64,000 bases of DNA from MFD04580-c1 sp963702995 (GTDB lineage: Bacteria > Planctomycetota > Phycisphaerae > Tepidisphaerales > Tepidisphaeraceae): positions 5,146,001 through 5,210,000 of the forward strand of contig OY969783.1 of the NCBI GenBank assembly GCA_963702995.1. The letters run 5' to 3'. Position numbers and translations under genes: made by a program. Shown in pieces: positions 7,440 through 16,326 of the stretch (positions within the stretch are counted from its first letter, which is position 1; every line of letters starts with the position of its first letter). The notes beneath the pieces were generated by a model, which did not search any database, was not told the DNA's origin, and saw only the letters and a program-made list of their open reading frames with translations.

Positions 7440-9740
7440 CTACACGGCCGCCGCCGCGCCGGCGGTTAGAACGTTCATCGACTGCTGATACTTCGCGTGG
7501 GCCTTGTGGGCCGCGTCGATGAACAGGTTCGCCTCTTCGACCAGCTTATGCACCGTGTCGGTCGTGTACCGCGGGTCAGGCCCGTCGGCATGTCGCGCGA
7601 ACAAGTAGTTCGCGAACTGCCCGGCGTGGTACGGGTCCCAGAACAACTTGGTATCGAAGAAACGGGTACGGAACTCCTCGACGATCGTGTCGGGGCGGGT
7701 TGGGGCGTCAAGCAGTTGGAGCTGAACCAGCGTCCGGGCCGCCTGGATCATCGCCCCGTAGGCCATCGCCTCCGCCTCCCGGTGCTTGCCATCATCGAGA
7801 AGAAGCTGCGCCTCGAACGCCTTACTCTCGGCGTCGGTGAAGCCGAAGTCGGCCAGGGTGACCACCTCGCCGGCGCACTCGCCGACGCCCAGGTCGCCGA
7901 TGGTGAACTCGCGCGGGTCGCCCCAGTCGGCATAGAACGAAGCATCGACCGCATGCGCCGGGACCTTGGTCAGGTCCTCCAGCATGGTCTTAAGCTCCTT
8001 CTTGCCGACCCGCGTGCAGAAGGCCTGGAACGTCTCGGCGCCCTGTCGCTCGGCGACGAAGCGGCCGGTCAGCCGATCGACCACGGTTGGGATCGCCTTC
8101 GACGGGATCGACCCAATCGCCAGCCCGTACGACCCGCCGTTCTCCCGCCATTTCCCCCCGATCATCACTTGGAAGTGGGGGACGGTGTACCCGCCAATGT
8201 TGCGGCTGTTCCCATAGAACCCCAGGTCCGACACGTGATGCTGCCCGCAGGAATTAAAGCAGCCGCTGACCTTGATATGCAGGTTGCGGATGGCCGAGTC
8301 GAGATGCGCGCTCTGCGCCGCCAGCCGCGTCCGAAGCTCGCCGGCGAGCCCCCGGGACGAGGCGATCCCGAGCTTGCAGGTGTCGGTCCCCGGGCACGCC
8401 GTCACGTCCACGATCGTGCCGGCGCCGGCCTCGGAGAGCCCAAGCGCCTCAAGGTCGCGATAGAGCGCCGGGATCTCCTGCTCCTTCACCCAGCGCAGGA
8501 CGATATTCTGCTCCACCGTCAGCCGAGCGTGCCCCGACGCGTACTTTTCAACCAGGTCGGCTAAGGCGCGCGTCTGATCGGCCGACGCGTCGCCAAGCGG
8601 CAGCGTGACCGTCACCACGGCGTACCCCGGCTGTCGCTGGCGATAGACGTTGGTCTGGGCCCAGCGGTCGTACGCCTCGCCCAGCTTCTTGCCGTTGATG
8701 CTTGGCTGGACGACCGCCGCCGCCGTGGCGAAGCCGGCCGCCGCCGGCGCTTCTTCATAGAGCGGGATCGCGTCGAAGAACTTCCGCCATGACGGGTCTT
8801 CCGGCATCGCGCGGCGCTCTTCCTCGACGATCCGCTTGAACTCGTCGATCCCCAGCTTCTGCACCACGAACTTCAGTCGGGCCTTCTGGCGGTTCTTCTT
8901 CTCGCCCAGCCTCGCAAACACGCGGCCGATCGCCCGCGACAGCGGCAGCAGCTCTTCCTCGCCCACAAACTCGTACATCAACTTCGCCTGGTGCGGCACC
9001 GCGCCCAGCCCGCCACCGACGTAGACCTCAAAGCCGCGGACCGTCTTGCCATCCACCTCCCGTGTCGCCGCGATCCCGCCGAGGTCATGGATCGAAACCA
9101 GCGCGCACGCCTCGTCGCGGCAGCCGGAAAAGGCGATCTTGAACTTGCGGCCGAAGTCCTGCGTGTCCGGATGGCCGAGCAGGTAGAACGCCACGGCGTT
9201 GGCATACGGGCTGACGTCGAACGCCTCGGTATGGCAGACGCCCGCGAGCGGGCAGGCCGTGACGTTTCGGACGGAGTTGCCGCACGCCTCACGCGTGGTG
9301 ATGCCAACGGCCGCCAGGCGACGGAAGATCGTCGGCGTGTCTTCGATATGAACGAAGTGGAGCTGGATGTCCTGCCGGGTGGTCACGTGGCAGATCAAGT
9401 CCGAATACTCTTCGGCCAAATCCGCCAGGACGCGAAGCTGCTCAGGGTTCAGCGCGCCGTACGGGATCTTGATGCGAAGCATCCCCGGCGCGTCCCAAAA
9501 CGTCTCCGGGCCCTTGGTCAGCGTGGAGTAGGGGAGCGTCTGCTGGGCAATCCCATCATGCCGGCGGCCGTTGTCATACCGCTGGCCATACGCGCCACGC
9601 CGGAGCCGCGTCTCGGCGAACACCTTCTCTTCGATCTTCCCCTGCTTGCGGAGCGCGATCTGCGCCTCGAAGCTGTCGATCTCCCGCGCCCAATCTTCCG
9701 GGATGCGGGGCTGTAAAATGTCTTTCCAAGTCGTAGCCAT
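7440..9740 (-). CDS. Siroheme/4Fe-4S nitrite or sulfite reductase with C-terminal extension
   Basis: 766 residues. This is a ferredoxin-dependent type reductase that reduces nitrite or sulfite by six electrons. It shows the two-fold repeated architecture: the first half has TACPLAGVCHTE and SGCRDEACALVS. The second has the cluster-siroheme ligands TACPGTDTC (C-X5-C) and SGCFNSCGQHHVSDLG (C-X3-C). The N-terminal part includes HVTTRQDIQLHFVHIED, the ferrodoxin-like substrate-binding repeat. About 150 residues follow the catalytic core (from DASFYADWGDP on): helical and without Cys motifs, longer than usual for the family. Start at ATG 9740 with a GGAG site upstream. Nitrite versus sulfite cannot be decided from sequence alone; the lack of nearby nitrate genes slightly favours sulfite. 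Confidence 0.9.
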   Translation of the reverse strand: MATTWKDILQPRIPEDWAREIDSFEAQIALRKQGKIEEKVFAETRLRRGAYGQRYDNGRRHDGIAQQTLPYSTLTKGPETFWDAPGMLRIKIPYGALNPEQLRVLADLAEEYSDLICHVTTRQDIQLHFVHIEDTPTIFRRLAAVGITTREACGNSVRNVTACPLAGVCHTEAFDVSPYANAVAFYLLGHPDTQDFGRKFKIAFSGCRDEACALVSIHDLGGIAATREVDGKTVRGFEVYVGGGLGAVPHQAKLMYEFVGEEELLPLSRAIGRVFARLGEKKNRQKARLKFVVQKLGIDEFKRIVEEERRAMPEDPSWRKFFDAIPLYEEAPAAAGFATAAAVVQPSINGKKLGEAYDRWAQTNVYRQRQPGYAVVTVTLPLGDASADQTRALADLVEKYASGHARLTVEQNIVLRWVKEQEIPALYRDLEALGLSEAGAGTIVDVTACPGTDTCKLGIASSRGLAGELRTRLAAQSAHLDSAIRNLHIKVSGCFNSCGQHHVSDLGFYGNSRNIGGYTVPHFQVMIGGKWRENGGSYGLAIGSIPSKAIPTVVDRLTGRFVAERQGAETFQAFCTRVGKKELKTMLEDLTKVPAHAVDASFYADWGDPREFTIGDLGVGECAGEVVTLADFGFTDAESKAFEAQLLLDDGKHREAEAMAYGAMIQAARTLVQLQLLDAPTRPDTIVEEFRTRFFDTKLFWDPYHAGQFANYLFARHADGPDPRYTTDTVHKLVEEANLFIDAAHKAHAKYQQSMNVLTAGAAAAV

Positions 9741-10025
9741 GCTGATCCAAGCTCCTCGCGCGCCTCACACCCAAATGAACGAATCGCTCCGGCAGCCGAT
9801 TCTAAGACCGTCCCTATAGGAAATCTAGGGATTCAGCGGTTTGTCATCGATCCAATGGTGTCGCAGTGTACCATTTTGGCCGGTCCGATACAGTGAACGA
9901 GGTTGGGCAACGGGCTTGGCGGCCGCCGGTCGCACTAAGAACGCTAACGTTCCCACGCGATACTCACCGTCGAACGTCAAACCTGGCCCGACACGTCGCG
10001 TCGGCGGCCGCGGAGCCTTCCATTG

Positions 10026-12062
10026 ATGACCCGGACCTCGTCGATCCGCACAACCCGGCGACACCCCTCCAACCGCAGGCCGGCGCCTACGGAGGGTCTG
10101 CACGGGAATGGAGCACTGGCGCTTGCCGGCCGCTTCCGGACGCCGCTCATCCTTGCCGGGCTGACGCTCCTGACCGCCATCGCCTTTGCCGGTGTCTGCC
10201 AGGCTGGATTCATCAACTTCGACGACAACCAATATGTCACGGCCAACGGGCTGGTTCAGCAGGGGCTCACGCTCAACGGCATCAAGTGGGCCTTCACGCA
10301 CGAGTTCCTGAAAATCTGGCATCCGCTTAGCCAGATCTCCTTCATGGCCGACTTTTCGCTTTTCGGCCTGAGCCCGCTCGGCTACCACCTCGAAAACCTG
10401 CTGATCCACATCCTCAACGTCTGGCTGGTGTTCCTCATCCTCAGCCGCGCGACGGGGTCCGCCTTGCGGAGCGGCGGCGTGGCGGCCGTCTTCGCGGTTC
10501 ATCCGATGCGGGTCGAGTCGGTCGCGTGGGTCTCGGAGCGGAAAGACGTCCTGGCCATGCTGTTCGGCCTCTTGGCATTGATGGCCTATGTCCACTACGC
10601 CCGCAAGCCCTCGGTCTGGCGCTATCTCCCGATCCTTCCCGCGATCGCGTTAAGCCTTCTTGCCAAGCCGATGTTCGTGACGCTCCCGGCTGTCTTTCTG
10701 CTGATGGATATCTGGCCCCTCGCGCGCGTCGGTCCCGCGTGGCAAGGTGACACCGCCCATCGCTGGCGACAGATCGGGAGGCTCATCGGCGAGAAGATAC
10801 CGGCCGCCCTGGTCGTGCTGGTCTTTTTCGTCCTTTTGAAGCACTTCGTCCCACCGCCGCCAGCGGCCGGGCATCACAGTGATACGCTCTGGCAGACCGC
10901 GACCCAGCGGACCGACAACGCGTACGTCTCCTACGTTCGGTATATCGCTAAGACAGTCGTCCCCTGGCCGCTGGCGACGCCGTACCCGTTGAACGCCGAC
11001 TGGGGCCGGGGGACGATCACCGCGTCGATCGCCGGACTGCTGCTCGTCACGGCCTTGTGCCTCTGGCAGGCGCGCCGGCGGCCGTGGCTGCTGGTGGGGT
11101 GGCTTTGGTTCGCGGGGACGCTTTTCCCCACGATCGGCGTCGTGTCGCAGATCGCGTTTCAGGCGATGGCGGATCGCTACTCCTACTTTCCGTCGATCGG
11201 CTTGCTCATCATGGCAGGGTGGTCGATCCCCGACCTGAGCGGTCGCTCAAGCCGAGTGCGCGGGGCGGCCGCGGGGGTGGGCGCCGCGGTTCTAGCGAGC
11301 CTGACGGGGCTGACGATCGTTCAGGTGGGCTATTGGAAAGACAGTATCGCCCTGTTTACCCATGCGGCCGCAGTGACCGAGCGGAATGACTTCGCGTGGT
11401 ATAGCCTCGGCAACGCGTACTTTCAGGAGGCGGGGGACGCCGCTCGGTCGATCAAAGCTTATCGTGAAGCGCTGCGGCTGCGGCCCGATCTGGCTTCGGC
11501 GCACGATAATCTCGGCTTCGTCCTGTCGCGGACCGGCCGCGTCCCCGAGGCGATCGAGCAGTTCGAGGCGGCCGTCCGCATCGACCCAGGGTGCGAAGAG
11601 TGCTTCAACAACATTGGCGCGGTGCTCGTGGCCGCCGGACGCTTGCCGGAAGCCGCGGCTCGCTTCCGCAGTGCCCTGGCCGTCAACTCCCACTATCGCG
11701 ACGCCCGGCTCAACCTGGCTTTCGCCCTGATGAAAGATCAGAAATGGGGCGACGCGCTGGAGGCGCTGACGCCGCTGATCGGGCCGAACTCAACCGACAT
11801 TCCGGCCCTGCTGGCCGGCGGCCGGGCGTCATTTTCCGCAGGGAATTTTCAGGCGGCGGAGGCGTACTACGGGCGGGTGGTCGATCTCCAGCCGGAGTCG
11901 TTCGACGCCCGTTATGGTCTGGGCAGTGCGCTGGCGATGCAGGGACGGACCGACGCGGCCATCAACGAACTGCGGATTGCCGTGTCGTTACGGCCGGGCG
12001 ACCCGTCAGCGCGCCAGACCTTGAATCAGATGCTGCGGCCCAACGGCAGAGGCCGAAGTTGA
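10026..12062 (+). CDS. GT-C type (TMTC/PMT-like) membrane glycosyltransferase with C-terminal TPRs
   Basis: 678 residues. A basic cytoplasmic tail is followed by a first membrane helix (about residues 40-60) and then the loop FINFDDNQYV, whose acidic pair matches the catalytic Asp in the first outside loop of PMT/TMTC transferases. About ten further membrane helices extend to residue ~425 (e.g. LENLLIHILNVWLVFLIL, VWRYLPILPAIALSLLAKPMFV). HPMRVESVAWVSERKD is a hallmark block of bacterial TMTC-like proteins. The C-terminal ~200 residues contain about six TPR units. Expected to transfer a sugar from a polyprenyl-phosphate donor to an exported protein or glycan; donor and acceptor are unknown. 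TTG 10023 is an alternative start. Confidence 0.82.
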   Translation: MTRTSSIRTTRRHPSNRRPAPTEGLHGNGALALAGRFRTPLILAGLTLLTAIAFAGVCQAGFINFDDNQYVTANGLVQQGLTLNGIKWAFTHEFLKIWHPLSQISFMADFSLFGLSPLGYHLENLLIHILNVWLVFLILSRATGSALRSGGVAAVFAVHPMRVESVAWVSERKDVLAMLFGLLALMAYVHYARKPSVWRYLPILPAIALSLLAKPMFVTLPAVFLLMDIWPLARVGPAWQGDTAHRWRQIGRLIGEKIPAALVVLVFFVLLKHFVPPPPAAGHHSDTLWQTATQRTDNAYVSYVRYIAKTVVPWPLATPYPLNADWGRGTITASIAGLLLVTALCLWQARRRPWLLVGWLWFAGTLFPTIGVVSQIAFQAMADRYSYFPSIGLLIMAGWSIPDLSGRSSRVRGAAAGVGAAVLASLTGLTIVQVGYWKDSIALFTHAAAVTERNDFAWYSLGNAYFQEAGDAARSIKAYREALRLRPDLASAHDNLGFVLSRTGRVPEAIEQFEAAVRIDPGCEECFNNIGAVLVAAGRLPEAAARFRSALAVNSHYRDARLNLAFALMKDQKWGDALEALTPLIGPNSTDIPALLAGGRASFSAGNFQAAEAYYGRVVDLQPESFDARYGLGSALAMQGRTDAAINELRIAVSLRPGDPSARQTLNQMLRPNGRGRS

Positions 12063-12175
12063 GCGTATTCGGCGGGTCAGCCCATACCGCCACGGCCCGA
12101 GCCACCCGAAGGCGCCCGGTTGACGACGAAAACGGGTCGGCTGTGTTGATCGGCCGATACGGAGGGACGGGAGGT

Positions 12176-12651
12176 TTACTCTCCGTCCTCTTCGTCGTCT
12201 TCCTTGGCGACGGCGACTTTCTTCCGAGGCGGCGGCCGCCGCTTGGAGCCTTGCGACTTGAGGATCGGCGCCAGAAATCGCCTTCCGGCATGTCCGAGCC
12301 GGAGGCCTTGATGAATTCGGCGCGGGCGGCGTTAAATTCATCGCTGTACGGGAGGATCTTCCCGCCGATGAGGTGGCGCGATAGAGCGGCCTTGAGTTGC
12401 TTGAGCTGATCGTCGCTTAATGCGACTGGCGGCTGCTCGGTCGCCACGTTCCCGCTGCTGCGGGTGTACTTCAGCAGGGCGCCGAAGAGTTGCTCGGCGT
12501 CAGCGTTCTTGAACGTCCGGTCCTGGAACCCGGCGACGATCTCTTCGAAAGCCGTCGTATAAGGCAGTTCGTCCCGTGCCACCCCCGCGGCGTTGTACAA
12601 CTCCTGCAGGTGTTCCTGATCGATCGAGTTCAACTTCAGCGGGGGCTTCAT
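12176..12651 (-). CDS. Small conserved hypothetical protein (frame break near 12271)
   Basis: The start at ATG 12651 (MKPPLKLNSIDQEHLQELYN) is chosen because upstream codons are low complexity. The body has two similar helical halves (DELPYTTAFEEIVAGFQDR and GGKILPYSDEFNAARAEFIKA), each with a Leu-Pro-Tyr motif, which looks like an internal duplication. After GDFW the frame breaks; the neighbouring frame reads APILKSQGSKRRPPPRKK and ends with an acidic tail KEDDEEDGE. One G lost at 12271-12273 restores 158 residues. Cytoplasmic, charged tail; function unknown. Confidence 0.68.
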
Positions 12652-12842
12652 GCGCGGCTCCTGTCGTCGGTCTGCGGACACGAAACGCCCAGGCCGAATA
12701 GCGGCCCAGGCGTTCAATGACTTTGCCATTATAAACTTAGGCAAGCTTGGCGGGAAGGCTTGCGGCCCCATAATGGCAAATTGACCGCGAAGTCCTTCGC
12801 ACCGACAGCAGGCACGCCATATCGCGCCGCCGAAGCCCCCTT

Positions 12843-12867
12843 GTAGCAGGCACACTCCGTGTGCCGT
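12843..12867 (+). repeat. Short palindromic repeat, family D
   Basis: The segment TAGCAGGCACACTCCGTGTG contains the palindrome GCACACTCCGTGTGC. Related copies lie at 13690-13709 on the same strand and 13779-13802 on the opposite strand. All are intergenic. Confidence 0.55.
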
Positions 12868-12958
12868 TGCCCCCTGGCCGAGCGCGCACGGACTCCGCTG
12901 GACGACGCCATGCGATGGTCCCGCGCCCGCGCCCCGTCACCGCGGCCAATGTCCCCCA

Positions 12959-13648
12959 ATGCCCGAACCTGTCCGTTTCGATCTCGACGCCTTCACACGA
13001 TACGATGCTTTCATGTGGTTCGACCTCCCTGACGCGCCCCCTGACTGGGCAATCGCCGCGCGACATCTCGCGACCGTCGATCCGGTGATGGCAAGAGTCA
13101 TACGGAGCGTCGGCCGCTGTACCCTCGGGCCGCGTCGGGACTATTTCGTCGTTCTTTGCAAGTCGATCTTCAGCCAGCAGATTTCCACGGCCGGCGCCGC
13201 CACGCTCTTCGGCCGCTTCCGGGACCAATTCCCCTCCCGCCGGCCCACGCCGGAGAGGGTGGTCACGTTCGTCCGCGCGGCCGACGAGGCGCTCCTCCGG
13301 TTTTGCGGCCTCTCCCGGCAAAAGCGGGGGTACGTCGTCGATCTTGCGCAACATTTCCTGGACAAGCGGATCCCGACGCGTCAACTTTGCCAAATGGACG
13401 ACGAGTCGGTGATCGAGTCGCTGGTGCGGGTGAAAGGGATCGGCCGCTGGACGGCGGAGATGTTCCTGATCTTCGTTCTGAACCGCCCCGACGTGCTCCC
13501 CATCGACGACCTGGGCCTCCGCGAAGGCGTCCGCGCCGTTGACGGGTTACCCGAGCGCCCGACCGGCCCCCAGGTCACGGCTCGCGCGGAAATCTGGCGC
13601 CCGTGGCGCACCATCGCCACTTGGTACCTTTGGCGCCGCGATTCCTAG
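12959..13648 (+). CDS. DNA-3-methyladenine glycosylase II family (AlkA-like, HhH-GPD)
   Basis: 229 residues, near the size of the AlkA C-terminal domains without the extra N-terminal domain. It removes alkylated bases as the first step of base-excision repair. The helix-hairpin-helix is visible as LVRVKGIGRWTAEMFLIF, followed by the catalytic loop VLPIDDLGLREG with the conserved Asp. The upstream region SIFSQQISTAGAATLFGRF matches the usual Q-Q-I-S substrate-pocket block. ATG 13013 (MWFDLPDAPPDW) is a possible later start. Overlapping neighbours are absent; the gene stands alone between repeat-rich gaps. Confidence 0.88.
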   Translation: MPEPVRFDLDAFTRYDAFMWFDLPDAPPDWAIAARHLATVDPVMARVIRSVGRCTLGPRRDYFVVLCKSIFSQQISTAGAATLFGRFRDQFPSRRPTPERVVTFVRAADEALLRFCGLSRQKRGYVVDLAQHFLDKRIPTRQLCQMDDESVIESLVRVKGIGRWTAEMFLIFVLNRPDVLPIDDLGLREGVRAVDGLPERPTGPQVTARAEIWRPWRTIATWYLWRRDS

Positions 13649-14211
13649 GCCGCGGTGGAACAGCACGGCGGCGTCGTCGCGGAGAAATAGTAGCAGGCAC
13701 ACAGGTGTGTGGTCCGCTCCTGCATTTCGGGACCGAAGAGCGAATCGATGAAACGAATACCCCCGGCAAGAAGAGCCACGGCACTCGGAGTGTGTTTGCT
13801 ATCGGGCGAGTCGCGTGACGAAAGCCGGTGCGCTCGCGAATCAAAAGTGCCGCCGGTGCCCTCACCGGCGGTGTCATCGACCACGCAAAACACCCGCCGG
13901 TGAGGGCACGTGCGGCACGTCGGATGGCATCGTCACGCACCCGCACTCCTGCATGGAACGGACCACTGGGTGCGAAAACGATTACGAATGGATATTCACG
14001 CTTACAAACAGGCTTCCGTCAAGAAAAACAATTACGGCGGCGGGGTTTCTCACGGATTTGATTACGAAGGGTAGCACGCGACGAGCCGGCGGCACTGGGC
14101 CTGCTTCGTCAGCTCGACTTTGCTCACGGTGGGTGACGGCAGGAGGTAAGGTCCCGGGATGCAGGGGGTCACGCACCCGCGAGAAGAGACGCGCCGCCCA
14201 ACCAAGAGCCT
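13649..14211. other. Gene-free, repeat-rich stretch
   Basis: Between the glycosylase and the HNH gene terminator I see no convincing gene. It holds the family D elements (13690-13709 and 13779-13802) and family C copy 2 (13847-13918). The remainder is unremarkable. A long plus-strand open frame crossing this region is a shadow of the antisense HNH gene. Confidence 0.6.
13847..13918. repeat. Palindromic repeat, family C, copy 2
   Basis: Arm 13847-13873 (GTGCCGCCGGTGCCCTCACC and on) pairs with 13891-13918. It shares the GTGCCGcyGGTGCCC stem with 6665-6732, 7 kb away, with a different loop. Confidence 0.78.
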
Positions 14212-14260
14212 CGCCAAAAACACAACCGACCTGCCAGCGTCTGATCGCCGGCAGGTCGGT
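14212..14260 (-). terminator. Rho-independent terminator of the HNH gene
   Basis: Perfect 11-bp stem: 14225-14235 (ACCGACCTGCC) pairs with 14250-14260. Read on the minus strand, the stem is followed by TTGTGTTTTT, a usable T-tract. It lies about 45 bases past the HNH stop codon. Confidence 0.65.
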
Positions 14261-14303
14261 CGTCGCCGGAAGGCGTCACGGAAGCCTAAAGCGAGTGTCG
14301 GCC

Positions 14304-15050
14304 TCACTTCAACTCAACCGTCCAATACGCGTTATCCAGGAACTGTTTCCAGCTCCGGTAGCGCTCGTCGGCCAGGCGGATGTTAATCACCGGGCTGCGC
14401 TTGGGCTTGATCGGCTTGGTGATCAGGTGCATGTGCGCCTGGTCCGGCGTGCGGCCGCCCTTCTTGACGTTGCACTTCACGCAGCAGCAGACGATGTTCT
14501 CCCAGTTGCTGCGGCCGCCCTGGCTCTTGGGGACGACGTGGTCCAGCGAGAGTTCGGTCGTGGGCATCTTGCGGCCGCAGTATTGGCACTTGTTGCTGTC
14601 GCGGGCGTAGATGTTGCGGCGGTTGAACTTCACATCCTGCTTGGGAAGCTTGTCGTACCCGAGCAGGCGGATGATCCGCGGGACCGCGATCTGCAGCCGC
14701 ACCGTATGGATCCAGTCAAAACTGGCTGGCTCGAACTCGGCCTTGAGCTGGCTGAGCTCCGTCCACTCCGAGAAATCGAGGTTCTGCCAGCGGCTCTGGC
14801 CGTCCTCGTCGGTCTCAATGTGGATCACCTCCGCCAGGTCCCGGCAGAGCAGGGAGAAGGCGCGGCGGACGTTCACGACCCGGATCGCCTGGTAAAACTT
14901 GTTCAGTACCAGAACGTTCGCGCCGAGCGCCGACGGAGCGGCCGCGGACGCGGCGCCTGCTGGCGAAAGCCCTGGGGATGCGAACCCGGTGCCCCCGTTC
15001 GGGTGGGGGCCATGGAGAGGCGAATGAGAGTGGTCGGTGTCCTGGTGCAT
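14304..15050 (-). CDS. HNH endonuclease family protein
   Basis: 248 residues. The HNH core is clear: KCQYCGRKMP, then LSLDHVVPKSQGG, then NIVCCCVKCNVKKGGR. The two CxxC pairs would bind a structural zinc and DHVV supplies the catalytic His. The N-terminal ~40 residues are low complexity (His/Pro/Ala-rich); the conserved part starts at VLVLNKFYQAIRVVNVRRAF. This stand-alone HNH type is common in planctomycetes and other environmental bacteria. It has no methylase or phage genes nearby, so its role (repair, defence or RNA/DNA processing) is unclear. Confidence 0.88.
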   Translation of the reverse strand: MHQDTDHSHSPLHGPHPNGGTGFASPGLSPAGAASAAAPSALGANVLVLNKFYQAIRVVNVRRAFSLLCRDLAEVIHIETDEDGQSRWQNLDFSEWTELSQLKAEFEPASFDWIHTVRLQIAVPRIIRLLGYDKLPKQDVKFNRRNIYARDSNKCQYCGRKMPTTELSLDHVVPKSQGGRSNWENIVCCCVKCNVKKGGRTPDQAHMHLITKPIKPKRSPVINIRLADERYRSWKQFLDNAYWTVELK

Positions 15051-15326
15051 GAGACCGGGTCCGTTTCCTGTAGCGCTGTCACGGCGACCGGCCGAGCCTG
15101 ACTCGCGTCACACTTCCTCCGGCGGCCGACAAAACGTGACGGCGAACCGGGCTAGACGGAAGAGGAGCGAAGAACATGACACAGCCCCCGTGCCCAAGCG
15201 TGCGGCGAATTCTAGCGGGCGAATTTCCTAAAGGCCAGTGTTTTCAACGCGGCGCCACGCCTACCGTCTCCTTAACGAACCCGTGACTGCCCGGATCGAA
15301 GCGTTGCGCAAAGAGAGGGTTAGCAA

Positions 15327-16223
15327 ATGGCTTCATCCCGATGGTCGCACGGTGTGGCTTGCTTGGCGGCCGTACTCGTTGCTGTCGCCGGTCCTCTCAT
15401 TCCGCGGCACGCGGACGCCGCAACCGCCGAGTCGCCAAGCCCGGTCGAGGCGTCCCTTCTGGCGGCCGTCGATGCCCCAAAGCCTGGCCAACGCTTCTCC
15501 ATTGGCGTCCTTCTGACGACGCGGCCGGGGTGGCACACCTACTGGATCAACCCCGGCGATTCTGGACTTGCCACCCGCGTCCGCTTCACCGCCCCCAAGG
15601 GGTTCGAAGTGGGCCCGCTGCGGTGGCCGGCACCCCAGGCATTTGACCAACCCGGCGGCTTCGTCTGCTATGGCTATTCCGGCACGGTCCTGTTGACCGC
15701 GTCCGTCGCCACACCGCCGGATTGGGCGGGGGGCGACGCATCCTTCACAGCGGACGTCTCATGGCTCTGCTGCGAGAAGGTCTGTCTCCCGGGCTCGGCG
15801 AAACTGGCGCTGCATCTCCCCTCGGCCGGATCTCCTGACTTGTTCAAGACGTGGTCGGAGCGCATCCCGAGGCCGCTGGGGGCGACTGATCGTCAGGCGA
15901 TGGTGGTGACCCGTGTCGGAGAGCGAATCAGCCGCTACGAGCTGCCGCTCGTCCTGCCGGCCGGAGCGTCGGAACTCCATTTCTTTCCAGACGCCGACGA
16001 GGCTGTGAAAGTCGGCCCGGGCGTCATCGAGCAGGTTAAGGATCGGGTCACACTGCGGTTCTCGGCCGAACTGCTGGCCGGCCAGTCCCCAACGCGACGC
16101 GAGAACCGAGGGGTGCTCACCTTCAGGCGGGCGGATGGAGTGATGACCGGCCTGGAATTCGACTTTCCGTCGCCCGGCCCTGTCGCAGCGGCGACGCAAC
16201 CGGCTCGCCGGGCGGCCCCGTAA
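15327..16223 (+). CDS. Exported DsbD N-domain-like protein (no membrane domain)
   Basis: 298 residues with a signal peptide (about 1-31, ending ADA). The body matches the N-terminal periplasmic domain of DsbD/ScsB proteins: PGWHTYWINPGDSGLATRVRF, then FVCYGYSGTVLLTA, and the Cys block SWLCCEKVCLPG. In DsbD such Cys residues pass electrons to periplasmic partners. Here the membrane and thioredoxin domains of DsbD are missing; only the soluble domain is present. The next gene, 103 bases on, is a redoxin, so the pair may act together in envelope thiol chemistry. AGAGAGG lies 9 bases before the ATG. Confidence 0.78.
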   Translation: MASSRWSHGVACLAAVLVAVAGPLIPRHADAATAESPSPVEASLLAAVDAPKPGQRFSIGVLLTTRPGWHTYWINPGDSGLATRVRFTAPKGFEVGPLRWPAPQAFDQPGGFVCYGYSGTVLLTASVATPPDWAGGDASFTADVSWLCCEKVCLPGSAKLALHLPSAGSPDLFKTWSERIPRPLGATDRQAMVVTRVGERISRYELPLVLPAGASELHFFPDADEAVKVGPGVIEQVKDRVTLRFSAELLAGQSPTRRENRGVLTFRRADGVMTGLEFDFPSPGPVAAATQPARRAAP

Positions 16224-16326
16224 GGGGGGGCTCGGCATCGGCCGCCAACGGGGCGGCCGAGCTTTCGTAGCACTCATATCAACCCCGAACCCTTTGACGC
16301 TGACACCCCAACCCAGGAGCTGAACC

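Noticed and set aside
7497..8564. 355-residue plus-strand open frame
   Set aside because: Antisense to the sulfite/nitrite reductase; composition typical of a shadow frame.
13815..15101. 428-residue plus-strand open frame
   Set aside because: Crosses a palindromic repeat and is antisense to the HNH gene; no motif.
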